Of a stretch of DNA of 64,000 bases, positions 31,400 through 45,314 are shown one piece after another. The stretch is from Platerodrilus igneus. Its lineage: Eukaryota; Arthropoda; Insecta; Coleoptera; Lycidae. The notes beneath the pieces are model-generated. The model had not been told where the DNA came from. It ran no database searches and saw only the letters and a program-made list of their open reading frames with translations. The stretch covers positions 62,001-126,000 of the forward strand of contig JARFIW010001088.1 in the NCBI GenBank assembly GCA_036346225.1. Direction: 5' to 3'. A program made the position numbers and the translations under genes. How positions within the stretch are numbered: position 1 is the stretch's first letter; each line of letters starts with the position of its first letter.

Positions 31400-33750
31400 G
31401 TCCGCGGTACAAATTTCTAAGTACTAAACAATATTGTTCTCAAATGACGGCGAAGCTTTTTATATCGCGTTCTTTAGTTTTCTCAGCTACTTACAAATTC
31501 TTGTTTTTGTTCTCGCTCTATTTGTGCATTATTCTGAACATATCTTCTTAAGCTTTTTACGGTATTTTGTGCAGACAAGAAAGAAAGCAGTACAGTATGT
31601 AAAGAAAATCGCTTACACCGAATACCGCAACAAAACAGGGACAGAATGGTAGAATCAAAATCCAAAAGAATTGAATTCGGAGCTAGCACATAAACGTCGT
31701 AGAGTGGGGTGACTGATACAGAAACGCAATTAGAAACCTGAAAAAAAACTATATTACAACATGTAAGTAAAACATAGAGTCCCAAAAGAATATTTACGTA
31801 ATCGTCCTGTTATAACGTGATGTAAACAAAGCGTTAATTTGCATATAATATACTATAAACCTAAACATTTTAAAATATCCAGAGCAACATTTTATAATCT
31901 AAATATTATATACGTGCATAATCTTTCCTACCCTAAATATGTACGCAAGAAATAATACAGCAATATGTACAAGAAATAATACAATAATATATGCAAAAAA
32001 TAATGCAATAATTTTTATCCTCTTTGGGAAGTGCACTTCGTGAATTTGAGAACGTGGCGTTAAATTTTAAATAATATCAAGCATTAATTGACAGGTTGTT
32101 GACGTTAACATTAATGTACACAAAAAGGAAAGAATAAAAAGTGCTCTAAAACAAGCTTTAGGTTAACTAGTTATGAGTTTAAGAATAATTGCTCAATCTT
32201 TCCTGCATTGTGAACATAAAATTAGTAACATTCAGTCTGCAATTTATCGCGGAATCAACCAAAAAAGTGTCTAACTTCCGAAACAATAACACAAGTAAAG
32301 CAAGTAGAAAACTTTACCTTCAGCTATCGGCCCCTCTAGTGCCATCTTAGAATGAGAAAATCTAGCCTGCATTTGTGGATAGCCTAAAGGGTGGATGATT
32401 CAATTTAACTATATTAGATCACAACGTACAACAGCGCATTTTAAAATCGCTACCTACAACGCTCAAAGGACGTAGAAAATTAGAGGTGAATATATGAGAA
32501 AAGTCGAATAAATAAGAGGATATTTTAAAGTTTAACTTGTATTTTTACAAATTGAAAACGACGGGGGAAATAATGAATAATGAATCTCGGTAAAATAAGA
32601 CATAAAATCAGAAATCTCTCAATTGTATAAATAGAAACATGTTAAAAAATGTTTCCCAAATTATTGAATTTATATAAAATTCACCAATAAAAATTAATCA
32701 GCTGATTTCACGTTAAGCGTATTGGCTACCATAGGAAAGTCGATCCCACGTCGCAACACAAATTGAAGGCAATCATTCTTTTAAACTTTAAAAATTTTTG
32801 CTTAGTGTACTCAAACCAAATATTTCAAACATCAATAAATCAAAGTAACCTTCAATTTATGTCATAAACGTCAAACTTGAAGTTTTTATTATTTTGACAA
32901 CGATCCTAGGTCATGGATCGAAACGTAAATAAAATAGATTTTAAAAACCATGAGTGGTTTCATTCCCAAAGAAGATTAAGAAGAATGAAAAACCATTCCC
33001 ACCGATATTGGTGTGAAATATTTGGCAGATGCATGTAAAAATATATTCCAGATAACAACATTCCTAGAATGCAAGCAAACAGACAATAAGCATTTCAATT
33101 GAATTCTGTGTTTGCATGGGAAAGCAAAATACATTTTATAGCAACAAGGTAAGTATGCAATCTTGCATACTGCCAAAGGAAACGCAACGTATAACCGGCT
33201 GCCTGACTTTTAGAAATGAATAGAGATTTGTATTATTATCGATCCACGCTACGTGTATACCAAGAATAAATTAATAAGGGGGACCGATTTTATTACCTAT
33301 TAAACTCGAGCGGTTGAACAATTGCAAATATAACTAGATAGGTTTCCTCAGTACTAACCATAAAAAGGTTTTATATTTGTACAAAGTAATTGTTTTTAAC
33401 ATGGATCTTAGAATAAACTATTGGAAATAATAGGAGCGGGACGTATTTTACAGAATAAACTTATAAAAGAGATTTGCGGAGAAGCCAATGCTTGCGTGTT
33501 TCGACGAATTTCCAAGACGAGTTGTGTTAACGACAAGCAATATTTCAAAGAATTTATCAACGCGGTGAAGAAAATATTTCACGTATTCTTATTATGCAAA
33601 ACACTAGGATAATTCTATAGGACGTTATAATCCGTATTTGTCGAACCTGCTAAGCTTGTATAATATAAGAATAACATAAAAGGAGTTTAGATTGGCATCT
33701 GAGGCGCTTATTTAAGTTAGTTGCAAAATCAATCGCTTTAAAGAATTTAA
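31400..33750. repeat. Old copy of the segment repeated at 47-54 kb
   Basis: Parts are recognisably homologous to later segments in the same order: 31540-32240 to 47400-48050 and 50110-50765 (e.g. gagtcccaaaagaatatttac..., ttgatgtaaacaaagcgt), and 32240-32570 plus 32986-33720 to 52780-53770 (e.g. atcaaccaaaaaagtgt, cattttaaaat.gc.ac.tacaacgctcaaag). Divergence is visibly higher than between the two 2.7-kb copies. A Penelope fragment (32581-32985) interrupts it. Confidence 0.8.
32581..32985 (+). mobile_element. 5'-truncated Penelope-like element 3' end
   Basis: tgaatctcggtaaaataaga through cattcccaaagaagattaag matches the 3' end of the Penelope copies at 45501-45902 (plus) and 42397-42800 (minus) nearly base for base. 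It contains only the untranslated 3' region and is inserted into the old repeat segment; the 52.8-53.8 kb copy represents the empty site. Confidence 0.9.
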
Positions 33751-33899
33751 CGTAATAAACTTATGGAAAACTGCGAAACGTTTGAGGTCTACTAAGGTGT
33801 TAGTTCCGTCGTATGCTTCGAAAACTCAGTCTATTAAAAGTGTTTGTCGTTCATTCGTCATTAGGTTTTCAGTGATGGGACTGGATAGACGTGTACAAT

Positions 33900-35640
33900 A
33901 ATTGTGTCCTATTCTAAACTAACATACTCATTTCCCTAAAATTTCCAGTCTGTATCTTTTAATATGTGCGTGCAATATCTAGGCCTACCTCTATCTTTTT
34001 TCTTTCCTATCTCTGCTTGTAATATATCCCGCACTATTCCTCAAAAATAATTTAGAACATATCCTGCCCTTCTATTTCTCCTTTTTTTTTTGTTTTCCAC
34101 ATGTGCTTTCAACAATTTTCTCCTTGTTCCTATGTGTGTTGTTTTCTGCTTTTTCTTATTAGATGCAGTTAGGTTCCCTTTCTATTGCTTTACAAATATA
34201 TACTCTATTTCCACGACAGTGGTATGTGAAGAGGGTTGAGCAACCTGCGGCTGCCAAGATCCCCCAACCCTCGAACATTTGCCGAATTAATAGTTTTCCA
34301 ATATAACCTTTCGAACAATCAACATTAGTTGAAAATATTTCAAACCAACACCTGTAGTTGTATATAATAATCATCAGACTTAAGTGGAATTATTTTTCTT
34401 CATTAGGTTTTTCGTCTTGAAAATGGTTTCACGCGTACCCCACTAATTTCTATTCTGAACTAGCCTACACAATTCCTGTAATTGAAACTCGTTTTTACTA
34501 TGTAATTATCAACGGCTGAAATTAATTAATTTAAAATTTGGGTTTTTAAGTTTATATTCGTTTTATGAACTTTTCAGCTTGTCATAAATGTAATATATGA
34601 AAATTTAATCACATAATTAATAAGGGATTTGTCTTTTGATGGCAAAGAAGTACGCTTATATTTATACAGGGTAGAACAATTAAATATTTGGGAATTTTAG
34701 TTTTTCCATCGTGACCTCTATATCACCTCAATGTGTACATATATGCTAATTATATGTGAAACCAAATAGCTAGTAACTGAAAAAAAAAATAGTTACGACG
34801 TGATTTGAATCTGTCACTTCTGAGTTTGTACATGACTGCATTGATCAATTATGCCACTGAAATCAGTATCGTAATCGGGATGATGATCAAGTAAGCTTTG
34901 TGTAAAAGACAGTTATAATTTGTCATATTACTAAAAATGAACTCGAGCTATTCTACTTGTTACATCCCTTTTACATTTAGTGTCATGCGCAGTTCTACTA
35001 CCTAAATGGCAAATCTTCTTTATTTATTCTGGCTTTTTTTTTATTAATTGCACTATGGACATATACCACTATCCTGTTTACTACTTTTTATTGTCTTTTT
35101 CTGATCTTGTTGATTCTTATACCTAAAGCTCCATTTAAAATTTATTTCAGTTTATCTAATACTATTTCTGACTATTTATTCGTCTCTGCTAATGTTATTC
35201 GTATATCTGAATATATAAAATTTTTCTCCTTTAATTACTACACCCCTCTGGTTTTTTAATTTTATTTAATGCTTGTTACGAGTTAAATGAGATTTTGTGG
35301 AAAAGTATATTCCTGTCACACGCTTTTACGACTTTTAAATACCGCCACTTCACTATCTATTTTTATTTTAAACATTTGTTTTCTATATACGTTTATAGAT
35401 TTATAATTACTCACCTACCTTTTAAATCTCCTCCTCTTTATTTTATAATGTTAGCAGTGTGATCCAAACACCATTCTCAAAAGCCTTAATGTTTTTCCTA
35501 TTCTTACATTTCCTTCTAATCTTAGTGTTATGGTTGCTCTTCTGGTACCGCTGTTTTTCTAAATCCAAACTGATCTTCTTAATCCTTTCTCTATTTTATT
35601 CTGATCCTTGTTATATATTTTACTAAATCTAATCCACAAT
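33900..35640 (-). pseudogene. Strongly degraded LINE reverse transcriptase
   Basis: Minus-strand patches in the correct order: EDQFGFRK (about 35590), a KIKIDSEVAVFKS..VRQ patch (about 35370-35310), a weak YIFRYTNNIS patch where FADDI would stand (about 35220), an NRRAGYVLNYFLRNSAGYIT stretch (about 34070-34010) and DRGRPRYCTHI (about 33985). This is the same LINE type as at 1-1795 but far older. Stops occur throughout. Confidence 0.6.
34226..34305 (-). repeat. Diverged Penelope 3' UTR-like fragment
   Basis: The block gagggttgagcaacctgcggctgccaagatcccccaac... tttgccgaa.taatagttttc parallels 42800-42880 in the Penelope minus copy. Roughly 80% similar by eye, and inserted within the degraded LINE. 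Confidence 0.65.
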
Positions 35641-35689
35641 AAAATAAATCGTGGTAGATTTTATATTACCTATCGAGAATTCTTATGTA

Positions 35690-36010
35690 GCTGTAACAAG
35701 CCCAGGGTAAGGTTAAGATGGAAATTGGCTTTTAGTAAAAGAAAACTTTTAAGACTTTTAACTAACTGAGTTTTTGGCCCACGGTCGCATGAGATTGGGT
35801 CAGTGGGTATATTAAAGTTGAAAGAAAATAAGACAATGGACGCCACCTAAATTTTTTATAAAACAACTGACTAAATCAATTAGCTTAAAGGAAAAGTAAA
35901 CCTATGTTATTGCTAACTACTTTAAATACAAAGCTTGATTGTCACAAATATGATACTTATATCTGGTCGTCTTCCTCAATGATCTAACGATGAGTAGGGC
36001 GACTTTAAAA
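35690..36010. repeat. Diverged copy of the 48.1-48.4 kb segment
   Basis: Shared words aagcccagggtaa, aaatggctt..agtaaaa, atggacgccacc/atagacgccacc and gtaa..ctatg occur in the same order as in 48126-48420 and 50840-51130. Shows that this segment exists independently of the tandem duplication. Confidence 0.6.
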
Positions 36011-39000
36011 CTAATTACTACCAACATAGATACCCTATATATCTTACTGACCAGTATGAGTATGTAATTTTTGATTTAGTTTCGATTAGTTTTCACTATA
36101 TTGTGGTACACATTCGGGTAAGTTTACCCTTTTAAATACCTAACAAAATTTGGAGAAATTTAACGATTACTGAGTAATGAACTGAAGTCAGAAATAACTC
36201 TATATTCTCTTTTAAGACAAGTAATGAACATTATAAATTATAAGTGTACTTAATAAAAATTAAATTTATATAAATGTAGTTTCCTGAATCAGATATATAA
36301 CTTTGGACATTATTTTCATAATAAATAATCTGAGGTAGCGCTACTTTGACTTTACAAATTTTTTAGCGAATTTACTTAACTTCTGGCAAATATTATCAGT
36401 TGATTAATTAATCTAAGTTTAAATTTTATTATACAGGATTTAGGCCCTATAAATTAGCATGTTGGTATTTCAAATTATGGTAAACAAGATAACTATCATG
36501 ATTGTATGTCTGCATATGTACAACCGGTGAGGTATAATTTCTAAGGTTAAACACACTATTAACTACAAAAAAGTTGTTGTACTCATTGTACTTTACACTT
36601 TAACAGAATGAGCTTTCAGTAAATTAATTCACAAAATTATTCGTTCGAGCCATAATGAACTGTATACAGCAACCTGAGGTAGTTACAAGCTTCAAAAAGA
36701 AATTCATTACATGCAAAAATTACGTAATGAACTTTGCTACAGCAACCTTATCTTAGAAACTAATACATTCTTACCCATAGCAGCAATGACCTATAACCTT
36801 CAAATGACATGTACATGAACTAAACACGCCAGGTGCAGCTGCATAGCGAAGTCGGCCATGTGTCGAACAAAATTGCTTACTCATTTATACTTTAAACGAG
36901 TTCCATAAAATTTAATTGAACCAAACCATATAAAATATGTTCCAGATAATCTAAGCTTACATCGAAATTACGTGAAATTACATCAAAGTGATAACGGAGT
37001 TATCTACGTTTCAGAGTTGCACTGTAATAAATTGCATAATTAATTTTAATGTAATTACACATTTAAACAAACCGTCGCCAAAAAGATTTCGTACACTACA
37101 CTTTACGCAAGTTGTCTCCTACAACTTTTAAAATAGTGTGCCTTTATTACGGCGTCTCTGTCAGGAAAACTTGATTTCCCTAACCATCTTGAGTGTTTTT
37201 TTAAACACACCAAGGTACCTTTCAGTTCAACGAAAAAACGAAAAGTGACAAACGGTCACGAATCGTCGGAACAACTTAAAAATCTTAGATACTACAAGAC
37301 GTAGGAGCACGCTAATAGGTTTGTATACATGTTATCAGTAAGGACGATGTGGTATGTAGTATATTGTAATTGTAATTAAAATTGAAGTGTGCCTTGAAGT
37401 TTATCGGTTAATAAATATGCAATATCGAATGAATCAATAATATAAACGTTGTTGAATAAAGACTAAAATAATAGATGCACAGCGGTAAAGTCGACGAATA
37501 AATTTGCAGGAAAATTTATATGTTACATCCTCTTACAAAAATTACTTTTGGTAATGGCTCAGAAAGCGATCGAACCTGAATTTGTATATCTTTTGATACT
37601 ATTTTCATTAAATATCGTTTTTATCAGTCTTTATAATGTGATTTGTGGTCATCCCATTCAAGTGCATATTTGTATGTACTGCAACAAACCGCTCTCTCAC
37701 GCAGTGTAAATGAAATGTACAACGTTTGTTGATATCTCGTCTGCGCCCTTTGATCGATGTTCACCCGTTCCACAAACTAACTCAGTCAGTTAACACAAAA
37801 CTCCTTCAGGGTGAGTTCAAATCTACAAACTGTAGGTTATGAATTTTTAATTTTGTGTGTAGACCTTTTACGCATGAATTAATTTACCAATCAACAAATG
37901 TGTTATAAAACCGAAATCATACATTTGTGGATCGCTGAATATGAAACTAGAATCTAATATTTATCAACATCCTTTCAAAATATTTTTACTCTATTTTCTT
38001 CGGTGATGGCGTCCAGTTCAGCACTGCTTGGGTATTGTCTGAATGTGGGCAATTTCCGTAATTTTGTTTTTTCTTCACCCTGCAATTTCAGGTGCATGAA
38101 TATTTTTAATTTTTGTAACAATTTTAGAAAATAGCCTGTCAAATGAAATGTCGACCAAAATAATTAAGATCACTTTACGTCAAAATTTTTTAAATGCAAC
38201 AACCAAAAATTGTATAGTCTCAGTACATGCTATTCTGAATTCACTCACCCAAGCGATACTTTCACACACTTTCTACAACTATCAAACATATAAAATTTAA
38301 AAATTGCGTTGCTTGACGGGGCTTCTGTTGTGTCTCGTTGCCTTATTGGTGTTGGGCTTGGAATGGAATACTGTCCATCTTCTACCTTCTCTTATCTGAT
38401 GGAAATCCTGTAAACCTACGCTTCCTATTTAAAAAATTGGGGATTGTACCTGTCATTCAAAGGGAGTTAAAGGTAGGGATCGCATTTTCTCGTTGAAGAA
38501 AGTTAATTTAAAATTTAAATTTAACGTGTTTCGGGATTTTTTATAAATATGTCCAGTAACCGAAATAATTAACTTATTCCATTTGGCTTTTACACACTGT
38601 AAGTACGTTAATTTAGAAAATGTTTTTCTCTATTTTTGCAATTTGAGTATAAATTAAAAACTTTTAGTAAACTGATAGAATCCACTATCTAGAACTGAAT
38701 TTTAAGTATTTCCAACTTTAAATATTAGTCCCAGATTGTGGAATTTTCAAACGCTTTTAGAAATATCAATTACCAAATAATATATCATAGGTTATATGAT
38801 CTAGAAGCTCTAATATATTCCGGAGACCCAAATTTCTACTATTCTATAGGTTTAAAACGCGAATTTCAGCTCAAAATTGATTAATACGTTATATTTTGTT
38901 TCTACAACTGAATTTTAAATAGCTGTGTCCGGAACCATCATTTTTTATTACTATCTTCAGAAAGAGCATGAATTATTCAATACTTTCGCAATAAAACAGA

Positions 39001-40812
39001 GCTCAATGAAAAAGCAAAGCGCGGAATATTAAAAATTTATTCTAATTAAAATGATATCCGTTAGTTTGTCGATTGATCTTTATTCATGAGAGACGCAAAA
39101 TTTGGTTAAAAAATTTAGAATTAGGGCACAATGCTAATGACGTATAATCCGTATAATCTACTAAAGTGAATAAACGATTTTTGACTATATTGGTTGCGTT
39201 ATCTATCTAAACAAACATTTAACAGCTCTAATTATAGTTTTGCTGCACTATAAGTAGATAATTACGTCTGTTGTTATTGTACAAAAATCAAGAAAAGTTC
39301 ACTAGAAAGACATTTAATTGCTAAGTGTAACATAGGTGCAACAGATTCAACTTAACCCTGCGTTAACGCGGTGGGGTGTAGTATACCCAAACCATTTAAT
39401 TAGTCAATAACTTTTACACAATGAAAATGCTGATCGTGTGCCTTAGGGTACCTTTGATACATCAAAGAGTAAACAATTTAGTTGCAAAGTGAATGTTGAA
39501 GCTATAAAATCGGTTAATTTTCTGCCTCGGGTTTACACTCCATCTCATCATTTACGTTAGAATTTTTCATGAAACGGTGTTGTAGAATCTTCACATTCTT
39601 GAAAAAGTTTCTTACTTTTTTAATATTACAGGTTTGTTTATTATACAGGGCGTCCTACAACGAGTTTTCAGTAAAGGTGTTCAAGTCTGGCGTTCAATTC
39701 CATCTATTTTCCCACTTATGGGTCTGTAGACACAATCTAGAATCACTGCTTAACCCTCAAGTAGTATCTCTCGAGTGCGTTACCATACGCGTCAGTCTGA
39801 TGAAGTGTTTAAAGTTTCCCGCCAATTTCTGAATTGTTTCATTTCTATGAATTGTAACTCATGCATATCTACCGTTTTTGCGTAAATTTAATTACAATGG
39901 CAAGCCCTTTGCTCTAGCTATCGAAGTTCTATACAAAAGTTATTATAGCGGTTCAATTTTTGACGTTCCAAACTACAACTGGTCTTGTTCAGTTAGTTCA
40001 GGTATTCTGTGTAATTTATTATTTCAAAGTGGGATCACCTGAAACTGTTTCCTTATTCTACTGTTAAAACGCCTCTCTTAGTAGGAGTAGCATTCCTATG
40101 TCTGTGGAATCGCTATTATGGAAATGTGATTTGGCATTCTGACAGTTTAATTTTCTTTCCGATGTCATCAAAGTTACATGATACACATTTGTACGTTTAT
40201 TATTATGATAGTAAAACCATGTAGCTTTATTTCAGGTTATTCTGTGTGGAATTCTAGCTCGATGTTACCAGCTGTGTTGGTATTTAATGAAATCATGGTC
40301 ACGAGGAGATTTATTGGATAGTTCTTATCACTATCTATAAATTAAATTAGACAGCTGTCCTCTACCTCACTTTTCTTGTATGTGCAACTAAACTGTTAGT
40401 AGAGTGTTCCAGTCAGTACAAAGTTACTTGGTTGTTGAATGGATTTCAAAGTAATAGTGTAACGAATATATTTTCTGTAGCACTATTTTTGCAAGAATCA
40501 CATCTGTACCATTTTAATCTGTGGTATTTAATTCTCGTATTTGATACTGTGATATCTGAAAGAAACAATTCCATAATGAAACAGGAAATCATGACCGTTT
40601 AATTAACTTAAATGCTTTACCCAGAGATATTTAATAATAATATACACTCAAGAAACATATTTAAAAGGGATCTAGTCGTTTGTGTTGCCTAACTTGCAGG
40701 CGGATTATACCCTTTCATTCGTTAAAATTAGGATAGCGCTTGCGTGAATACGGTCACGAGGACGCGCTAAGCAGATGCGCTGTCCCGTACTTGTACGGTA
40801 CGAATAACGAAG
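36011..40812. other. 4.8 kb without recognisable features
   Basis: AT-rich, stop-dense in all frames. At 39645 a tacagggcgtcctacaacgag resembles a mariner-like terminus without a visible partner. No gene, repeat array or RNA that I can support. Confidence 0.5.
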
Positions 40813-41043
40813 TCAGCCATTGTTTTTGAGAATGTAGTTCAGACTGCATCGGACAGAAATGGGTTCCCAGGCTTTACATAAGTGGGGCCTCAGGATAGGC
40901 GTGCCGAAGTAGAGGTAGGAGAGCTGGTCGTCTTGGGTCACAAAGAAGATTTTATTCCTGTGACACCAGCAAGGCGATTGATCACGCTTCTCCTTGAAAT
41001 CGTTCAAGTCGGTATTTGTTAACGGTAAGACCGCATTATTCAA
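40813..41043 (-). other. Possible isolated exon, unassigned
   Basis: A 76-codon frame with clearly higher GC than its surroundings. It reads TDLNDFKEKRDQSPCWCHRN, KIFFVTQDDQLSYLYFGTPI and LRPHLCKAWEPISVRCSLNY. Composition (Trp, Cys, balanced codons) looks more protein-like than other chance frames nearby, and coding-like sequence seems to continue past the stop. It could be a host exon, a processed relic or part of an unrecognised transposon. No family recognised. Confidence 0.3.
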
Positions 41044-42396
41044 ATAATTTATAAAATATCTTTATTTCTTTAGCGCATGATGAAGTAACATACATTTGAA
41101 GTACACATGAATTAACTAGATATACGTATAAAGAGATTGGGACAATGTTCGTTTGTTAAGAAACTACAGCTGTTGTTTGGTGTTTAGTTACAACCATTTA
41201 GTTAGCAGATTTCAGAAAACGTGCGTCGCAGTTTGATAACTAGGGATGACGGCTGCATTAAAAACAGGTATCAAACCTTTTTTTGTGTTATGTTTGTGAG
41301 ACCTTGAGTGTGCTCACATAAATTGTAATCAGGGATTGCTTATACTAAATTTTGTGCATAAAGAACAGCGTGGAAGATTATTGTTACGAAATGCTATTAC
41401 AACAATTTTGTAAGATATGCAGAACATTCACATGTTAAAATGAGGAGATTCTAAAGTCTATTTCCTGTTTTCTAGAAAATTCCTTACAGATGTCAAATTT
41501 TAATAAGCTCATTATGCTTGAATAGGTTGAAATGTTATTTATCCAAGTTAGCTGCACGTGATTCAAATCTTTTTAGAAATAAATTAAACTCAATGTGAAA
41601 CATATGTAAGCCAATAAACAGATTTGAGTATTTGGTATCAGAAACTTGTTATAAAATATTATTAAACTTAAGGTCTTTTTGTGTCAAGACAGATTTGTAA
41701 AGACTCCAATTTTATTATTTCATTTTTGTATTCATATTTGAAAAAAAAAACGAAAAGAGAGAAACTATATTAAATTTCATTTTTGGACTCAAGTTTTTTT
41801 ATTCCATGCACAACTAATTTTATTAAATTTTTTTTTAAGAAAATAAGTCTTTGAATAATGAAAGTAGACGAATGCTGAAGTAATCTAAAAGACACAGATA
41901 TGCTACAACTGATTTGTTCTAGGTATTCATTTTTGATACAAATATCTTTGGTGTGGTAATTTTAAGATTAGCCACCTGTAATTATTAGTATGCTTTTATA
42001 TTAGAAAGCACAAACAGTGTCTTTTTAATAGAAAGTTTGTTGTGTATTTTTTTTCTTTCAGGGTCATCGAGATTGAAGAGGTTGTAAGTATGTTCCAGAG
42101 GTTTTCAGATGCATTAGTTCAGTAAGTCGTAAGTTTTTATGGTGCCTATATCCCATGAGTTTCTGTATCTTCTCATAGGAGTAATGAATTTCTAGTGTTA
42201 TCGTCCATATAGATACAGTGGCGCTCAATTCCCCTTTTTCTTTTTATGTTAGCTTATTGTAGAGTATAGACCATCCCCACGCCCTTTCTCATTGCTCACC
42301 CTTGGGGTAATTCCCAGACTTAGCCGCGAACAAGTAAAGCTTCACTTGTATCCAACAAGTAAAAAAAGAAAAAAAAGGTTACAATAGTACAAGTTG
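41044..42396. other. No recognisable gene
   Basis: AT-rich; a short GC-richer stretch at 42220-42350 (ccatccccacgccctttctc..., ttggggtaattcccagactt) may be a SINE-like scrap. Nothing supported further. Confidence 0.4.
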
Positions 42397-42985
42397 TTCT
42401 TAATCTTCTTTGGGAATGAAACCACTCATAGTTTTTAAAATCTATTTTATTAACGTTTCGATCCATGACCTAGGATCGTTGTCAAAATAATAAAAACTTC
42501 AAGTTTGACGTTTATGACATAAATTGAAGGTTACTTTGATTTATTGATGTTTGAAATATTTGGTTTGAGTACACTAAGCAAAAATTTTTAAAGTTTAAAA
42601 GAATGATTGCCTTCAATTTGTGTTGCGACCTGGGATCGACTTTCCTATGGTAGCCAATACGCTTAACGTGAAATCAGCTGATTAATTTTTATTGGTGAAT
42701 TTTATATAAATTCAATAATTTGGAAAACATTTTTTAACATGTTTCTATTTATACAATTGAGAGATTTCTGATTTTATGTCTTATTTTACCGAGATTCAGT
42801 GAAGGGGGTTAAGCAACCTGTGGCTACCAAGATCCCCCAACATTTATAATTTGCCGAAATAATGGTTTTCTAGTTAATATGCTTATTGTTATGTAATTAG
42901 TTATTGTATGTATAAATAGAAATCATGTATGTAGGCTGTATTTCATGTTAATATCGCAAGGAAAACCCAGGAAAAACTTGCAATG

Positions 42986-44340
42986 CTACCTAGATATTGT
43001 GGACATTTGATCTTTATTTGTTATTTCTTTTGTTATTTCTTTTAGTAATGGAATCCATTGTTTACTGAAAGTCACGGATTCGTTTGCAACGCAGTTATTT
43101 TTATGTAGGGTTATATAGGCAGCTTCTTTGATTTTGCGTTTTTGGTGGTTTTCTTCTTTGTCGATAATTTTTGCATCTTCCCATTTTATTTTATGACTGG
43201 AGTCCCATGCATGTTGGCAAATCACGGATTTTTCGAATTTTCTATTTTTTATATATGATTTATGTTCTCTTAATCGAACTTCAAATGGTCTGGAAGTTTC
43301 TCCTATATAAAACTTATTACATTCGCACGGTATTTTGTAGATACAGTTTTTTGAATTTTGTATTGCGTTTTTGGGTTTTGTTTTTGTTAATTGTGCTCTT
43401 AGTGTATTGTTGGTTCTAAATACTGTTTTAATTCTAAATTTGTTTCCTATTCTTTGAATTTTTTCGGAGAATTCTTTTATGTATGGTATTGAGAGCATTT
43501 TGTGGTGTGTATCGTTGTTTTTGTTTTCTTTTCTTTATTTTTAGGGTTTTATTCATTTCTTTCTCTATTATTCTTTTAGGATATTTGTTTTCTATTAGTG
43601 TACATCTGATTAGGTCTTTCTCTTTCTTTAAAATTTCTTCGTTTGATGATATTAATTTTGCTCTATCATACATGGTTTTGATAATTCCTCGTTTGACACA
43701 TTGTGGGTGGTTTGAATCGAAGTTTAAGTATCTGTTAGTGTGCGTTGGTTTTCTATATACCGATGTATTAATTGTTGTATCGTTTTGCTAACTAGAATAT
43801 CTAAAAACGGAAGTTTTCCATGTTGTTCTAATTCATATGTGAATTTAATAGTTGGTTCTATTTCGTTAATTGACTATATAAAGTTTTAATTAATTCTATA
43901 TTATGAGGCCAAATAGCATAAACATCATCAACGTATCTCCACCAGATCAATGGTTTCAATTCTTGTGTGAATATCACATCTTTTTCGAATTCCTCCATGA
44001 ATATATTACTAAAGATTGGGGATAGTGGACTTCCCATTGCCATTCCGAAGCTTTGTTTGTAAAATTGATCATTTATTTGAAAATATGTGGTATTTACGCA
44101 TAAACCAAGTAATTCCATAATCGATGATATACTTAGTTTTGTTCTTTCTTTAAGATTGCCATCTTTTTCGAGTTTGTTTTTTATAATATTAAGCGTTTTG
44201 TTTATAGGGACATTTGTAAAGAGATTTACAACATCAAAGCTTACCATTGTGTGTGTATTTTCAATTTTTATGTTTGATAGTTTTTCTAAAAAGTGTTGGT
44301 TGTTTTTAATGAAAGAATCCGTTTTGCCTGCTAATGGATT
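42986..44340 (-). pseudogene. Penelope RT plus GIY-YIG endonuclease, longer copy
   Basis: RT portion (from about 44340): NPLAGKTDSFIKNNQHF, then the open frame 44247-43858 with MVSFDVVNLFTNVPI (palm motif A), SFGMAMGSPLSPIFSNIFME and WRYVDDVYAIWP (catalytic DD). Frames change near 43860 and 43680; MYDRAKLISSNEEILKKEKD continues at 43673-43434. The GIY-YIG endonuclease lies in the open frame 43498-42986: CIYKIPCECNKFYIGETSRP, EVRLREHKSYI, SVICQHAWDSSHKIKW, EAAYITLHKNNCVANES. The GIY-like Y..P..C..FYIG core is intact. Truncated at the 5' end. Confidence 0.92.
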
Positions 44341-44370
44341 TATAATTATATTTATAATTTATATTATATA

Positions 44371-45314
44371 TACGTTGATGATGTTTATGCTATTTGGCCT
44401 CATAATATAGAATTAATTAAAAACTTTATACAGTCAATTAACGAAATAGAACCAACTATTAAATTCACATATGAATTAGAACAACATGGAAAACTTCCGT
44501 TTTTAGATATTCTAGTTAGCAAAAACGATACAACAATTAATACATCGGTATATAGAAAACCAACGCACACAAACAGATACTTAAACTTCGATTCAAACCA
44601 CCCACATTGTGTCAAACAAGGAATTATCAAAACTATGTATGATAGAGCAAAATTAATATCATCAAACGAAGAAATTTTAAAGAAAGAGAAAGACCTAATC
44701 AGATGTACACTAATAGAAAACAAATATCCTAAAAGAATAATAGAGAAAGAAATGAATAAAACCCTAAAAATAAAGAAAAAGAAAACAAAACAACGATACA
44801 CACCACAAAATGCTCTCAATACCATACATAAAAGGATTCTCCAAAAAATACAAAGAATAGGAAACAAATTCAGAATTAAGACAGGATGTAGAACCAACAA
44901 TACATTATCAGCACAATTAACAAAAACAAAAACAAAAACGCAATACAAAGTTCAAAAACTATATCTACAAAATACCGTGCGAATGTAATAAGTTTTATAT
45001 AGAGAAACTTCCAGACCATTTGAAGTTCGATTAAGAGAACATAAATCATATATAAAAATAGAAAATTTGAAAATCCGTGATTTGCCAACATGCATGGGAC
45101 TCCAGTCATAAAATAAAATGGGAAGATGCAAAATTATCGACAAAGAAGAAAACCACCAAAACGCAAAATCAAAGAAGCTGCCTATATAACCCTACATAAA
45201 AATAACTGCGTTGCAAACGAATCCGTGACTTTCAGTAAACAATGGATTCCATTACTAAAAGAAATAACAAAAGAAATAACAAATAAAGATCAAATGCCCA
45301 CAATATCTAGGTAG
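44371..45314 (+). pseudogene. Penelope RT C-terminus plus damaged GIY-YIG endonuclease, shorter copy
   Basis: Begins at YVDDVYAIWPHNIELIKNFI; continues GKLPFLDILVSKNDTTINTS, PTHTNRYLNFDSNHPHC, then the 44635-44988 frame with MYDRAKLISS. The endonuclease core is damaged by a small deletion around 44997 (the FYIGET segment) and frames shift again near 45150 before EAAYITLHKNNCVANES and the stop at 45312. Less preserved than its minus-strand partner. Confidence 0.9.
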
